Positions 27,068 to 36,435 of a stretch of 64,000 bases of DNA are shown in pieces. Position 1 is the first letter of the stretch, and each line of letters begins with the position of its first letter. Under the pieces are notes generated by a model that saw only the letters and a list, made by a program, of their open reading frames with translations, ran no database searches and had not been told where the DNA came from. The translations under genes were made by a program, and so were the position numbers. Source of the DNA: Granulosicoccus antarcticus IMCC3135 (GTDB taxonomy: Bacteria > Pseudomonadota > Gammaproteobacteria > Granulosicoccales > Granulosicoccaceae); NCBI RefSeq assembly GCF_002215215.1, contig NZ_CP018632.1:3282501-3346500 (forward strand), given 5' to 3'.

Positions 27068-28136
27068 TTGATTGATAGGATGGTGTGGAGTGAGACAAGG
27101 CGAATTCCTCGTCAGTCATGCCTTCCGCTATATCCTCGAACAACGGTGTGGAGAGGTAACGCTCTCCGGTGTCGGGCAACATGCACAGAATGATTGAATC
27201 CGCTGGTGCGGTCTCGGCTATCTTCATGGCAACGGCAAAGGTCGAGCCCCCCGAAATACCCGTAAAAATGCCTTCTTCACTGGCCAGTCGCTTAGACCAG
27301 GCAATGCCTTCGGGACCTGTCACAGGAATCAGTTCGTCATAGTTTTTTGCATCGAGGGCTTCTTGCAGCACCAGTGGAATGAAGTCTGGCGTCCAGCCCT
27401 GAATGGGGTGCGGTTCAAAACTCGGATGACTGCTGGCAGGCTCACCGTCACTACTGCGGGCCTGCTCAATGCCGGAGCCCAGCAATGCAGCGTTGGCAGG
27501 TTCGGTCAGCACAATTCGGGTATCAGGCCTTTCCCGACGCAGGACTCGAGATACACCGGTCAGCGTCCCACCGGTGCCATACCCTGTGACAAAGTAGTCC
27601 AGCGACTGACCTTCAAAGTCAGCGATGATTTCACGGCCGGTAGTCGCCTCATGAATATCGGCATTGGCAGTGGTTTCAAATTGTCGTGCCAGAAACCAGC
27701 CATTGGCCTCGGCCAGTTCCTTGGCCTTTCGGTACATGCCAAGGCCTTTTTCTGCCTTCGGTGTCAGCACTACTCTGGCCCCCAGGAATCGCATCAACTT
27801 TCGCCGTTCGATGGAAAAGCTGTCTGCCATGGTCACCACCAGCGGATATCCCTTGGCGGCACATACCATGGCCAGGCCAATGCCGGTATTGCCTGAGGTT
27901 GCCTCAACGACGGTCTGTCCGGGGCTCAATTCGCCACTGCGCTCGGCAGCCTCGATGATATTGAGTGCCAGGCGGTCCTTGACTGATCCTGCCGGATTGA
28001 ACGCTTCGAACTTGACGTACACCGTGACACCAGCAGGTGCGATTCGGTTGATTCGGACGACGGGGGTATTGCCTACCGTGTCAAGAATGGATTCGAACAG
28101 CTTGCCGTGGCCCTGAGTCGTTCTGATGGATGACAT
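27060..28136 (-). CDS. cysK: Cysteine synthase A
   Basis: A 358-residue PLP-dependent O-acetylserine (thiol)-lyase. PLP lysine in NPAGSVKDRLALNII; PLP-binding ATSGNTGIGLAMVCAAKGY; phosphate loop in GYGTGGTLTGVSRVL; C-terminal GISGGSTFAVAM and LPDTGERYLSTPLF. It condenses O-acetylserine with sulfide to form cysteine. At 358 aa it is slightly longer than E. coli CysK (323). The Met at 28136 is the family start; the frame is open to 28220. It is convergent with the exporter gene, overlapping it by eight bases. Confidence 0.92.
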   Translation of the reverse strand: MSSIRTTQGHGKLFESILDTVGNTPVVRINRIAPAGVTVYVKFEAFNPAGSVKDRLALNIIEAAERSGELSPGQTVVEATSGNTGIGLAMVCAAKGYPLVVTMADSFSIERRKLMRFLGARVVLTPKAEKGLGMYRKAKELAEANGWFLARQFETTANADIHEATTGREIIADFEGQSLDYFVTGYGTGGTLTGVSRVLRRERPDTRIVLTEPANAALLGSGIEQARSSDGEPASSHPSFEPHPIQGWTPDFIPLVLQEALDAKNYDELIPVTGPEGIAWSKRLASEEGIFTGISGGSTFAVAMKIAETAPADSIILCMLPDTGERYLSTPLFEDIAEGMTDEEFALSHSTPSYQSTR

Positions 28137-28587
28137 GACAGATTCTCTTTGAGCAGCGGCAGTGTCAAATATCCTAGCACGGAACAAGTTGCACACCCTA
28201 GTGTGGCGGTCGGTAAACAAGGTAATACTCAGCGAGTTTGTCAGTTGTGCTGCAGGTTCCAGGCAAGGGATCTGGTCAGCCTGTTTTTGGGCAGGTAATG
28301 CTATCGCTGCTTGCCGAAAAATCCATTTGTAAGCCTTTGGTCATCGATGAGCGATGTTTCAGCTCTTCAAAAAGTATCAAGTTGTCAGAATAATTCCTTG
28401 CAAATAGCCACATGGCATCCATATACCATCCATGTGGATGTTTAATGGCATATTTGCCATGTGAACCTACTGTAAAGGGCTGTACTGAATCGAACCTGAG
28501 TCTTTGCAGGTTTGCGCAAGCATCTAGCCACCACTTTCTGACCGCATCAGTCTCAAGATGCACCATTTTTGAACAAGGATTGAACCC
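28137..28587. other. 451-base gap upstream of cysK and the esterase gene
   Basis: Divergent promoter region between cysK and the esterase gene. It contains an open frame of 96 codons on the minus strand (28276-28566) with no family resemblance and no good ribosome site. I do not call it a gene. The segment is AT-richer than its neighbours. Confidence 0.4.
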
Positions 28588-29700
28588 ATGTATAACTTCA
28601 AAGTTGACTCATTACGTTCGGCAACCGACGGCACGCACAATGCTCGTGTCATGGCCGCCAATGATCTGGTACAGCGTACCCTTGCTCAACATGGGCTCGT
28701 CTCCCCCTTGAGCGGCGCGGTTGACGGGCAAGCCGGTGCTGTGCCCTCATCGGTGCCACCTGTGGTGGTTAATCCAATGGCAGGATTCAAGACACCGTTT
28801 ACCGGTGCGGCTGCTCAGCATGTTGTCATTCCCGAAGGGGCTGAGTTTCGCCAGGAGCAGTTTTCATGCGAAGCAGGAAGTCGTTCCTACCGAACCTACA
28901 TACCTTCAAGCGCCACGATCGGTGTGACAGGCATTGTCGTTATGCTGCACGGATGCACGCAGAATCCTGAAGACTTTGCACTGGGCACAGGTATGAACCA
29001 ATTGGCAGAGAAACACCGGTTTGTCGTGATCTATCCGCAGCAATCGCGTGGTGACAATGCGCAGTCGTGCTGGAACTGGTTCAGTCGCGGTGATCAGCAC
29101 AGAGATCGGGGTGAGCCTGCCATTCTGGCTGGAATGACTCGCAAGGTAATGGCGGAGCAGGGGGTGCCTAAAGAGAAAACCTGTGTGGCCGGACTTTCTG
29201 CGGGTGCTGCAATGGCGGTGATACTGGGCGAGACTTATCCTGATGTGTTTTGCGCGGTTGGCGCGCACTCTGGTCTTCCATTGGGTGTTGCCAGAGATGT
29301 GCCTTCGGCCTTTGCGGCCATGGCTGGCAATGCCAATATGCCTGAAGCTGCAAACAGGGTTTCAGAAGCGCCTGCCGTTCGTACCATCGTCTTCCATGGG
29401 TCTGCAGATGCAACGGTACATCCTTCAAACGGCGATGGTATTGCAAGGCATATACGGGCGCGAGGAGCGCAGTTGACGATCGAGACTGACGAACAAGGTC
29501 GTACCTCTGGAAGAAGCTTTAGTCGCAAGATTATAGCCACCGCGCAGGGTACGACTGAGTTGGAACACTGGGTTGTTGATGGCTTGGGTCATGCCTGGTC
29601 AGGTGGTCAACCCGAAGGCTCTTATACCGATACGCAAGGCCCTGATGCCAGCGCCGAGATGGTTCGCTTTTTCTTCGAATCCGGCAATCACAAAGGATAA
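28588..29700 (+). CDS. PHB depolymerase / feruloyl-esterase-type alpha/beta hydrolase
   Basis: A 370-residue esterase of the poly(3-hydroxybutyrate) depolymerase type. An N-terminal extension of about 90 residues without a signal peptide precedes the alpha/beta-hydrolase domain. Oxyanion motif VVMLHGCTQNPEDFALGT; nucleophile Ser in VAGLSAGAAMAVI; acid Asp in FHGSADATVHPSNG; His in VDGLGHAWSGG. Also typical: the GGQPEGSYTDTQGPDASAEMVRFF end. The lack of a signal peptide suggests intracellular polymer mobilisation or export by another route. No phaC is nearby. Confidence 0.88.
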   Translation: MYNFKVDSLRSATDGTHNARVMAANDLVQRTLAQHGLVSPLSGAVDGQAGAVPSSVPPVVVNPMAGFKTPFTGAAAQHVVIPEGAEFRQEQFSCEAGSRSYRTYIPSSATIGVTGIVVMLHGCTQNPEDFALGTGMNQLAEKHRFVVIYPQQSRGDNAQSCWNWFSRGDQHRDRGEPAILAGMTRKVMAEQGVPKEKTCVAGLSAGAAMAVILGETYPDVFCAVGAHSGLPLGVARDVPSAFAAMAGNANMPEAANRVSEAPAVRTIVFHGSADATVHPSNGDGIARHIRARGAQLTIETDEQGRTSGRSFSRKIIATAQGTTELEHWVVDGLGHAWSGGQPEGSYTDTQGPDASAEMVRFFFESGNHKG

Positions 29701-29782
29701 GTCGAGGTTCATGAGATTGAGGTTGCCAGAGTAGGTGGTAGGGCGGCTTGTGTTAATAATGCAAGTCTGCTCTATTGGCATG

Positions 29783-30121
29783 TCATGCTTTAGTTCTGCC
29801 CAGTCGCCAGGTATCAACGACGGCTACAACCCAGATGATGCCCATCCATGCAGTAGCCGTAGTGATGCTATTTGATTGGTCGGGGTTGTTTTGCGCTGTC
29901 ATCAGGTCCAACACGGCACCAACCTCAAACTGTACTTCACCGCTGACAATCTGCTCGGCAAGCAGGTTCGTCTGCGTCCACATACCCGACATCAACACGT
30001 AGAACGCAGCGATGGAGGCTGCGATGAGGAGTATCGCAGGCAGTTTTTTCTCCAGATACCAATGCCCTGCACCCGGGTATGCGAATGCTGAAAGCAGGAG
30101 CGCTTTCGTAGATCGTTTCAT
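29783..30121 (-). CDS. Small membrane protein (DUF6677/TM2-like)
   Basis: A 112-residue protein with about three hydrophobic helices (residues 5-20, 27-45 and 88-103). The N-terminal motif LSAFAYPGAGHWYLEKK, with a conserved proline-glycine-glycine-His-Trp pattern, is typical of small TM2/DUF6677-like proteins of unknown function. It is monocistronic and convergent with the esterase. Confidence 0.65.
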   Translation of the reverse strand: MKRSTKALLLSAFAYPGAGHWYLEKKLPAILLIAASIAAFYVLMSGMWTQTNLLAEQIVSGEVQFEVGAVLDLMTAQNNPDQSNSITTATAWMGIIWVVAVVDTWRLGRTKA

Positions 30122-30387
30122 GCTGTCAGCGCGCCATATTACCGGTGGGACAAAAGGGACCAGGTAGCCATCTTGCTTGACTCAAGGCCGGCAATCATAA
30201 GTGCCGTCGGTAGCGCACTCTTTCAAGAGTCACCAGCTCATACCTTGCCATTACTAGCGGCATCGCAGAGTCTGTCTGTGTTAGTTCATCGGATTTCATC
30301 CAGTAACCGGCAAACGTACCCATAAGCGCCTAACCTTCAACCTGGATAGGGTTCGTGTAACAATAAGCCAGCGTTCGAGGAATAGCT

Positions 30388-31143
30388 ATGGAAGATCAAG
30401 ACGACAATGTCACTGAAGATGCGCAACCGGCACAGCCGCCACAACTAACGGTCATCGAGTTGAGAGTGCTGGGTGTGTTGATGGAAAAGCAGCTGACCAC
30501 ACCTGATCAATACCCACTGACCGTCAACAGCATCATCACTGGCTGTAACCAGAAATCCAGTCGTGAGCCGATAACAAATTATCAGCAAGGCGAGCTTGTT
30601 CGCACGCTCCAGGGCCTTGAAGATAAACGCTTTGTACGCAAGGAGTTTGGCTCTCGCGCTGACAAATACACTCAATCGTTCATCCAGCAATTGGACTTGG
30701 GTAAAAAACATCAAGCCCTGCTTTGTCTGATGATGCTGCGTGGCCCGCAAACACTCAGCGAGCTGAATACACGTACACAGCGCATGGAGCTATTCAGCGA
30801 CAAGGACGAATTAACCCACTGTCTTGAACGCTTGTGTGAACGCGAATTACCTTACGCCATTCGACTTGGCCATCAGCCGGGTCAGCGTGGTGAGCGTTTT
30901 GGGCATTTGTTCAATGGTGTGCCCGAGGTCGGGCAGTTCACATCCAGTGCCGGTGCCAGCAGTAAATCATCTCGAATGAGTGAGGATGATCAGGACATGC
31001 TCTCCTTGCTTGAGTCTGAAGTGAGTGAGCTGGGCAAATATGTACAGGAACTCAAAAGCGAGAATGTGCAGCTCAGGCAGCAAATTGAGAGTTTGTATTT
31101 GCTGACAGGTCATTCGCTACCGTCGAGCAACGAGTCTGATTGA
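30388..31143 (+). CDS. yceH: DUF480 family protein YceH
   Basis: A 251-residue conserved protein. It has two winged-helix-like halves: LTVIELRVLGVLMEKQLTTPDQYPLTVNSIITGCNQKSSREP and QALLCLMMLRGPQTLSELNTRTQRM. A linker and a C-terminal coiled coil follow (about residues 210-245, LESEVSELGKYVQELKSENVQLRQQIESL). This is the layout of YceH/DUF480, whose molecular role is not established. Slightly longer than E. coli YceH (215 aa). Confidence 0.9.
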   Translation: MEDQDDNVTEDAQPAQPPQLTVIELRVLGVLMEKQLTTPDQYPLTVNSIITGCNQKSSREPITNYQQGELVRTLQGLEDKRFVRKEFGSRADKYTQSFIQQLDLGKKHQALLCLMMLRGPQTLSELNTRTQRMELFSDKDELTHCLERLCERELPYAIRLGHQPGQRGERFGHLFNGVPEVGQFTSSAGASSKSSRMSEDDQDMLSLLESEVSELGKYVQELKSENVQLRQQIESLYLLTGHSLPSSNESD

Positions 31144-31176
31144 GGAATAGTTTGCAAGGCCTGAACAACAATCGAC

Positions 31177-31200
31177 AACGGGAGCCACTGGGCTCCCGTT
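31177..31200. terminator. Hairpin between yceH and the FG-GAP gene
   Basis: AACGGGAGCC-ACTG-GGCTCCCGTT is a perfect 10-bp hairpin with a 4-base loop between convergent genes. The outer AA/TT gives a short T pair on each strand, so it may serve both genes. Confidence 0.65.
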
Positions 31201-31264
31201 CAGATCAGGCTGCTTGATATCTGACGATATCGATGTTGAAAGCCTTCGTCGTATAGCGCGGTTC

Positions 31265-33256
31265 TTATCTGCGTGCGCTTATACGCTTGCGTAGAAACAA
31301 GCCCAATAGCACTGGCAGCCATAGAGCCGCTCCGCCACCGCCGGTAGTCACAACGCTGTCGGTGCCGTTATCCGTACTGCCAGCATCTTGCGTCCCGGTG
31401 TCGCCGCCCGTGTCATCGTCTCCATCTGTACCACCTTCTCCTGATGTTTCCTCGCCGTCGCTTGTGCCGCTATCTGTGGAACCATCCGTAGAGCCATCTG
31501 AACCACCTGTCTCATCATCACCGGGTCTTGCAACAGGGGCGGTGTTCAAGGGGTAGGGGGCGGTATAGCCCGGTGTCAGAGGGTCCGTTGGATCGGTCGG
31601 TGTGCCGGGTGGCAGTGGGTTCGGACCGGTTGGATCACGTCGTTCATTAAACGCCAGAGGTGCTGCGTCAGTACCAAGGCTCAGCAGCGCCGCTGGGAAA
31701 CTGGTGGATTCTGATCCCGCCGCAGCACTGGGTGCTGCAGCGAGGCGAACACTGCCGGTATCACGACCATAGAATACATAGGTCTCGCCCTGACCAGAGG
31801 CTCCCATCATCACGTCGTCACGACCATCGGCATTGAAATCACCGGCTCCTGCGACCGATACGGCGTAATAGTCCACGGTGCCAGTGCCATTGATTCGAAA
31901 GCCATTGCTACCATCAAGATCGGACAGCTGCAGGCGGGCAGGAAACGCACTGGTTGATCCAAAGACGAAATAGGCCTGGCCAACGCCCTTGCGCTGTGGG
32001 GTGATGACAGTATGCGGAGCACCGATCATCAAATCATCAATGCCATCGCCATTGATATCCCCGGCAGCATCGAGATCAGCACCGGCCATATCTCCCCAGA
32101 TTGTCTGTTCTTCTTCAATGGGAATCACGCCACCGCGTATGCCGCGCAACACCAGACCGTTGAGGCCGTTCAGATCATCTTCGACCACCGTCTCAATGCC
32201 ATCGAAGTTGCCGCCAAACAGTACGTAAACCTCGCCCGGATAGTCACTGGGTACGCCAAAAGGACCCTTGCTCGGTGCGCCAATGCCTATGTCGTCAATG
32301 CCATCGTGATTCAGATCACCAATAGCGCCCACCGATGCTCCAGCTACGTCCTGGATATTACTGCCATTGAACACCAGGCCATTGTCACCGTCCAGGTCGG
32401 CCAGGCTTAAAGCGGCGGGGAAAGAACTGCCGCCCAGTACCAGATAGGCGGCACCGGCTTCGGCCTTGCCATTGGTTGTCTTGTAGGGGGCGCCAATCAG
32501 GATGTCATCAAAACCATCATTATTGAAGTCACCAGCTCCCGCTACGAAGCGGCCTGTGCGATCTTCAGCGCTGATGCCAATCACGGCAAAGCCATTGTTG
32601 CCGGTGAGTTCGGCAGGCGACAGGCTGGCTGGAAATGCGGTGCTTCTGCCAAAAATGACGTAGCTCACACCTGCGCCGCTGAGGCCATTGGGCGACGCAT
32701 TGGCATTGCCAATGATGAAATCGGCAATACCATCGCCGTTTACATCACCGGCGCGTTTCAGGTCTGTGGTGCCGGAGGCGAATTGGAATCCATTGCTGCC
32801 ATCCAGCTCTGAGACATCCAGCGTGCGCTCAAAGTCAGCATCAGAACCGTAAACGATATGTGTTCCGGTAATCGAACCCGCTGCGATGTCATCCAGCCCA
32901 TCCCCATTGATGTCACCAATGCCTGCGAACACGGAGTCATTCTCTGTATCGTTGAGAATGACAAACCCGCTGTTGCCGTCGAGCTGTTGGCCATTGAGGA
33001 CGCCATTGTTGCCCTTTGTCGGGCCAAAAATCACCCGTATACCGCCAACTCCGGCGCCTACCAGTAAATCTTGCAGGTTGTCGCCGTTGATGTCGCCAGC
33101 CTGATCAACCGGGCCGCCCCGATCAATAGTGAGCTGGTCGTCCTGACCAAGTCGAAAGTTTTCGATGATCGGGTCGTAGCTCTGGGCGAGAGCAGTACCG
33201 CTGGCAGCTAACAGGGTCGTCAGGCCAAGAGCCTTGATGATAGGTTGCAAATGCAT
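31265..33256 (-). CDS. FG-GAP repeat surface protein with GlyGly-CTERM-like tail
   Basis: A 663-residue exported protein. Signal peptide MHLQPIIKALGLTTLLAASGTALA. It has about seven integrin-alpha-type FG-GAP repeats over residues 30-500, each with a calcium-binding-like loop such as GDINGDGLDDIAAG or GDFNNDGFDDILIG. A Thr/Asp/Gly-rich linker follows (about 560-635). The C-terminus reads GGGGAALWLPVLLGLFLRKR: a Gly run, a single hydrophobic helix and a basic end. That is the GlyGly-CTERM architecture, processed by rhombosortase in type II secretion hosts. The Met at 33256 has a GAGGAAA box; upstream codons to 33463 are not part of the protein. Confidence 0.85.
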   Translation of the reverse strand: MHLQPIIKALGLTTLLAASGTALAQSYDPIIENFRLGQDDQLTIDRGGPVDQAGDINGDNLQDLLVGAGVGGIRVIFGPTKGNNGVLNGQQLDGNSGFVILNDTENDSVFAGIGDINGDGLDDIAAGSITGTHIVYGSDADFERTLDVSELDGSNGFQFASGTTDLKRAGDVNGDGIADFIIGNANASPNGLSGAGVSYVIFGRSTAFPASLSPAELTGNNGFAVIGISAEDRTGRFVAGAGDFNNDGFDDILIGAPYKTTNGKAEAGAAYLVLGGSSFPAALSLADLDGDNGLVFNGSNIQDVAGASVGAIGDLNHDGIDDIGIGAPSKGPFGVPSDYPGEVYVLFGGNFDGIETVVEDDLNGLNGLVLRGIRGGVIPIEEEQTIWGDMAGADLDAAGDINGDGIDDLMIGAPHTVITPQRKGVGQAYFVFGSTSAFPARLQLSDLDGSNGFRINGTGTVDYYAVSVAGAGDFNADGRDDVMMGASGQGETYVFYGRDTGSVRLAAAPSAAAGSESTSFPAALLSLGTDAAPLAFNERRDPTGPNPLPPGTPTDPTDPLTPGYTAPYPLNTAPVARPGDDETGGSDGSTDGSTDSGTSDGEETSGEGGTDGDDDTGGDTGTQDAGSTDNGTDSVVTTGGGGAALWLPVLLGLFLRKRISARR

Positions 33257-33643
33257 TGCTGAGTTTTCCTCGCAGAATCGTAATGCCCGCTTGGGCGCGC
33301 AACGATTCGACTCGTTTCCACTAAAACCGAGATTGTAGCGCTCACTGAGTTCCTGTTGTGGAGATCCTGTTTGAAAGGCGCTCTGGTCTACAAGAAACAG
33401 GGTGTGCAGACAGGCCGTATCGCAGGCTTCAAGCTGTTGAATACAAGCGTTTTTCAGATCCATTACCAGAGCGATACCATGACCTGTGACACATTGTCGG
33501 TGTGGTGATCTGTCAACTCCTGTTTGAGAGGGTGGCCACAGTTGCTAACACCGCATTTTCAAGTGCACAAGCACTGGGCCGATAGCGCCGATAGATACTT
33601 TGTTCTTCATGCTCTCTCCTGACTTCGAGTAGATATAGCGCCA

Positions 33644-34183
33644 ATGAAATTCTTGCTCAAGACCTTGCATAGTCAGATCGTCCTGCTAAAGCTGGTTGTC
33701 TGCATGCTCCTATGGTCGGTTTCGATGACGTCGGTGTCAGCAGCGGATCTGCCTCAGCCCAAAGGCGATGTGATACTTGTTATCAAGGGTGCCATTAGTC
33801 ATACCAACGCGCCCGGGGTGGCTAGTTTTGACTACGCCATGCTGGCAGATCTGGGGTTAGTGTCCGAACAGATAGATACGTCGTGGACGCCAGCAGGAGC
33901 GGTTTTTGAAGGCATAAGAGCGCGCAGGCTGCTGGAATTTGTAGGGGCCAGGGGGAGCCGGATCACCGCGACTGCGATGAACGACTACTCTGTCAGTATT
34001 CCCTTCAAGGATCTGGCCGATTACGATACATTGCTGGCTACCAGCCGCGATGGGCAAAGATTGCGCCTGAGAGATCAGGGGCCTTTGTGGTTGTTGTATG
34101 TGCCGGATGACAAGCCCGATGTGATGCCGACGATATTGAATCACCGTATGGTCTGGCAGCTCAAGACGCTGGAGATAGAGTAA
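33644..34183 (+). CDS. Periplasmic molybdopterin-fold protein without the metal cysteine
   Basis: A 179-residue exported protein. Signal peptide ends near LLWSVSMTSVSA. The mature domain (FDYAMLADLGLVSEQIDTSWTPAG, FEGIRARRLLEFVGARG, ITATAMNDYSVSIPFKDL, RDQGPLWLLYVPDD) resembles the oxidoreductase molybdopterin-binding fold of sulfite oxidase-type enzymes. It has no cysteine after the signal peptide, so it cannot bind molybdenum in the usual way and is more likely a ligand-binding domain. The next gene, a membrane GGDEF/EAL protein, starts six bases downstream, so it is probably that enzyme's periplasmic partner. Confidence 0.78.
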   Translation: MKFLLKTLHSQIVLLKLVVCMLLWSVSMTSVSAADLPQPKGDVILVIKGAISHTNAPGVASFDYAMLADLGLVSEQIDTSWTPAGAVFEGIRARRLLEFVGARGSRITATAMNDYSVSIPFKDLADYDTLLATSRDGQRLRLRDQGPLWLLYVPDDKPDVMPTILNHRMVWQLKTLEIE

Positions 34184-34188
34184 GCCCC

Positions 34189-36246
34189 TTGTTTTCCGGT
34201 TGGCGCCTTCGAGGCTTTACACTCAGTTGCCTGGTAGGGCTGGTACTCATTGTTCTGGCTTATCAGAATACTCAGGTGCTGGTGAAGAACTGGTTGACTG
34301 TCTTATCCGTGTCTCAGCAGGAATGGAATTGGCAGGCAACAGCTCTGGTGCGCGAGCACTTGCGTTTTGTGGTTCAGCTGGAGAACTACATCAATCAGGA
34401 GGCAACATCCCCTGTTGAGCTGGAGCAGGTGGTGGAGCGGTTTGATCTCTACTGGAGTCGGTATTCAGCGATGAATACGTTTTTTACGACATCAGATGCC
34501 CAAGCAATGGCATTGCTGTCCGAGATCACCAGTGCCCCGGGTGATATTGAAGATCGTTTGACGCAAATTGTTGGCGTGCTCAACGAGAGTGGCATTGCGA
34601 CGCTTCGGCGTTTAGAGCCGATACTGATGAAGCTGCAGCCCGGTGATATAGCTGCATTCAAGGAAATGATGCAGGGTCTCAGGTTGTTAAGTGATAATGC
34701 AGTGGATCTTGAAACTGCACTCTTCGCTCGAACCCGAACGCTGCAGTTTGCACAAAACCATTTAACCGAGACGCTTAATTCACGTCTGCGTATTGCCTAT
34801 ATTGGCTTGTGCCTGGTTATATTTACCTTGGTTGTGGCTATCTATGCCTATGTGATGATCAAGAATCGCACTGCTCGTTCCCTGGAATCGGTGAACAGTA
34901 AGCTGGTATCGAAAATATCCGAATCAGAAGAACTCACCAATGAGCTCAAGAGAGCGGCAAGCCATGATTCCTTGACTGGACTTCTGAACAGGCATGGATT
35001 CGAACTGTTGCTGGGCAAATTATTTCAGAACACAGGTCAGATGCATGGTTTGTGTTTTGTGGATCTTGACATGTTCAAGGTCGTGAATGACACCTGCGGC
35101 CATGCTGCCGGTGATCGATTGATACAGGAAGTAGCCGACCTGTTTACCAGCGAATTTGAAGGCCGTGGATATGTCGCACGATTTGGGGGCGATGAGTTTG
35201 TGCTTGTTCTATCCAGCTGTGAAATTGAAGAATTCAATGATCTGATCATGGAGGTCAGCAAGCAGTTATCCCCTTATCGATTTAATTCTGATCAGCAGAT
35301 TTTCGAGGTCACCGCAAGCTTTGGCGCCTTGCATTTTGATGCCGGCAAGCACTCGAAGCAATCTGTCATGGCTATTGCTGATGCAGCTTGCTACGAGGCC
35401 AAGAACAGTGGTGGTGGGCGAGTATATTTTCATGATGGAGATGACAGTATCATTGCCTCCAGGCAGTCAGATCTTTTCTGGATCAATGCCGTGCAGCAAG
35501 CGCTCAAGGAGGACAGATACTTACTGTATTATCAGCCTATCGTCGGTATATGCGAACAGGGCGTATGCCAGCATAGCTGGGAGATTCTGGTAAGAATGTG
35601 CGACGAGAAAGGCGGTGTGATTCCTCCGGGGCAGTTCCTCGAGGTGGCGGAACGCTACGGTATGGCGCCGAGGATTGATCGCTGGGTAGTGCAGCATGCG
35701 TTTGATTGGCTGGACAGGAATTGCCTGGAAGACTACGAGCTGGATTGTCTTAATATCAATCTCTCCGGATTATCCGTGAGTGATCTGGAATTTCTGAGTT
35801 TCATTGAAGAGCTCACACGGCAAGCCAGTTTCGATCCTGGGAAAGTCTGTTTTGAATTGACCGAAACAGCGGTGGCAGGGCACAAGTCGCGAGAGTTTTT
35901 GCTTCGCTTGAAAGAAATGGGATACCAGCTGGCGCTTGATGATTTTGGCAGCGGATTTGCCTCGTTCGGATACCTGGAAACACTCCCTGTAGACTACATA
36001 AAGATTGACGGGCAGTTCGTCAAGGATGTGGATACCAACTCAATGCATCGGGAGTTTGTCAAAGCGATTGGCGCGATAGGTAAGTCCATGGGCAAGAAGG
36101 TGGTGGCTGAATTTGTCGAGAACGAAGCTTCGTTGGATATTTTGAGAGATCTGAAAATTGATTATGCTCAGGGCTATCACATCGCCAGACCTATGCAAAT
36201 CCCTGATGAGCCAGGCAAGGAAATGAGTTATCAGGCTGTTGCGTGA
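34189..36246 (+). CDS. Membrane GGDEF-EAL c-di-GMP enzyme
   Basis: A 685-residue protein. First membrane helix about residues 10-25; a periplasmic helical domain of about 170 residues; second helix about 202-224; then a short coiled linker. The GGDEF domain has intact RFGGDEF (GGDEF 333-337), and the EAL domain has the variant EIL at 465-467 in SWEILVRM, accepted in active enzymes. DDFGSGFASFGYLETLPVDYIKIDG is also present. Both activities may be retained. The start is TTG; no in-frame ATG precedes the first helix. It follows the periplasmic molybdopterin-fold protein by five bases, suggesting a sensor pair. Confidence 0.9.
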   Translation: MFSGWRLRGFTLSCLVGLVLIVLAYQNTQVLVKNWLTVLSVSQQEWNWQATALVREHLRFVVQLENYINQEATSPVELEQVVERFDLYWSRYSAMNTFFTTSDAQAMALLSEITSAPGDIEDRLTQIVGVLNESGIATLRRLEPILMKLQPGDIAAFKEMMQGLRLLSDNAVDLETALFARTRTLQFAQNHLTETLNSRLRIAYIGLCLVIFTLVVAIYAYVMIKNRTARSLESVNSKLVSKISESEELTNELKRAASHDSLTGLLNRHGFELLLGKLFQNTGQMHGLCFVDLDMFKVVNDTCGHAAGDRLIQEVADLFTSEFEGRGYVARFGGDEFVLVLSSCEIEEFNDLIMEVSKQLSPYRFNSDQQIFEVTASFGALHFDAGKHSKQSVMAIADAACYEAKNSGGGRVYFHDGDDSIIASRQSDLFWINAVQQALKEDRYLLYYQPIVGICEQGVCQHSWEILVRMCDEKGGVIPPGQFLEVAERYGMAPRIDRWVVQHAFDWLDRNCLEDYELDCLNINLSGLSVSDLEFLSFIEELTRQASFDPGKVCFELTETAVAGHKSREFLLRLKEMGYQLALDDFGSGFASFGYLETLPVDYIKIDGQFVKDVDTNSMHREFVKAIGAIGKSMGKKVVAEFVENEASLDILRDLKIDYAQGYHIARPMQIPDEPGKEMSYQAVA

Positions 36247-36435
36247 TAGTTGCAGGTGATCGGGTGCGCACGGTCATGTGCTATTGAAAATACTGAGTTG
36301 TCAATTAAACAAACGTGTCACAGGGTATCAGTGAGTGACGGCTCACAGAAACAGATTCTGCCATTGATGTAATGCTGACCATGACAATAGGTTGACGATA
36401 TAGTTCGCGACTCCTGACTGTTATGAGCGCAATGC

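Noticed and set aside
28276-28566. 96-codon minus-strand frame upstream of cysK
   Set aside because: No ribosome site, no recognised family, irregular codon use; kept only as a note in the gap entry.
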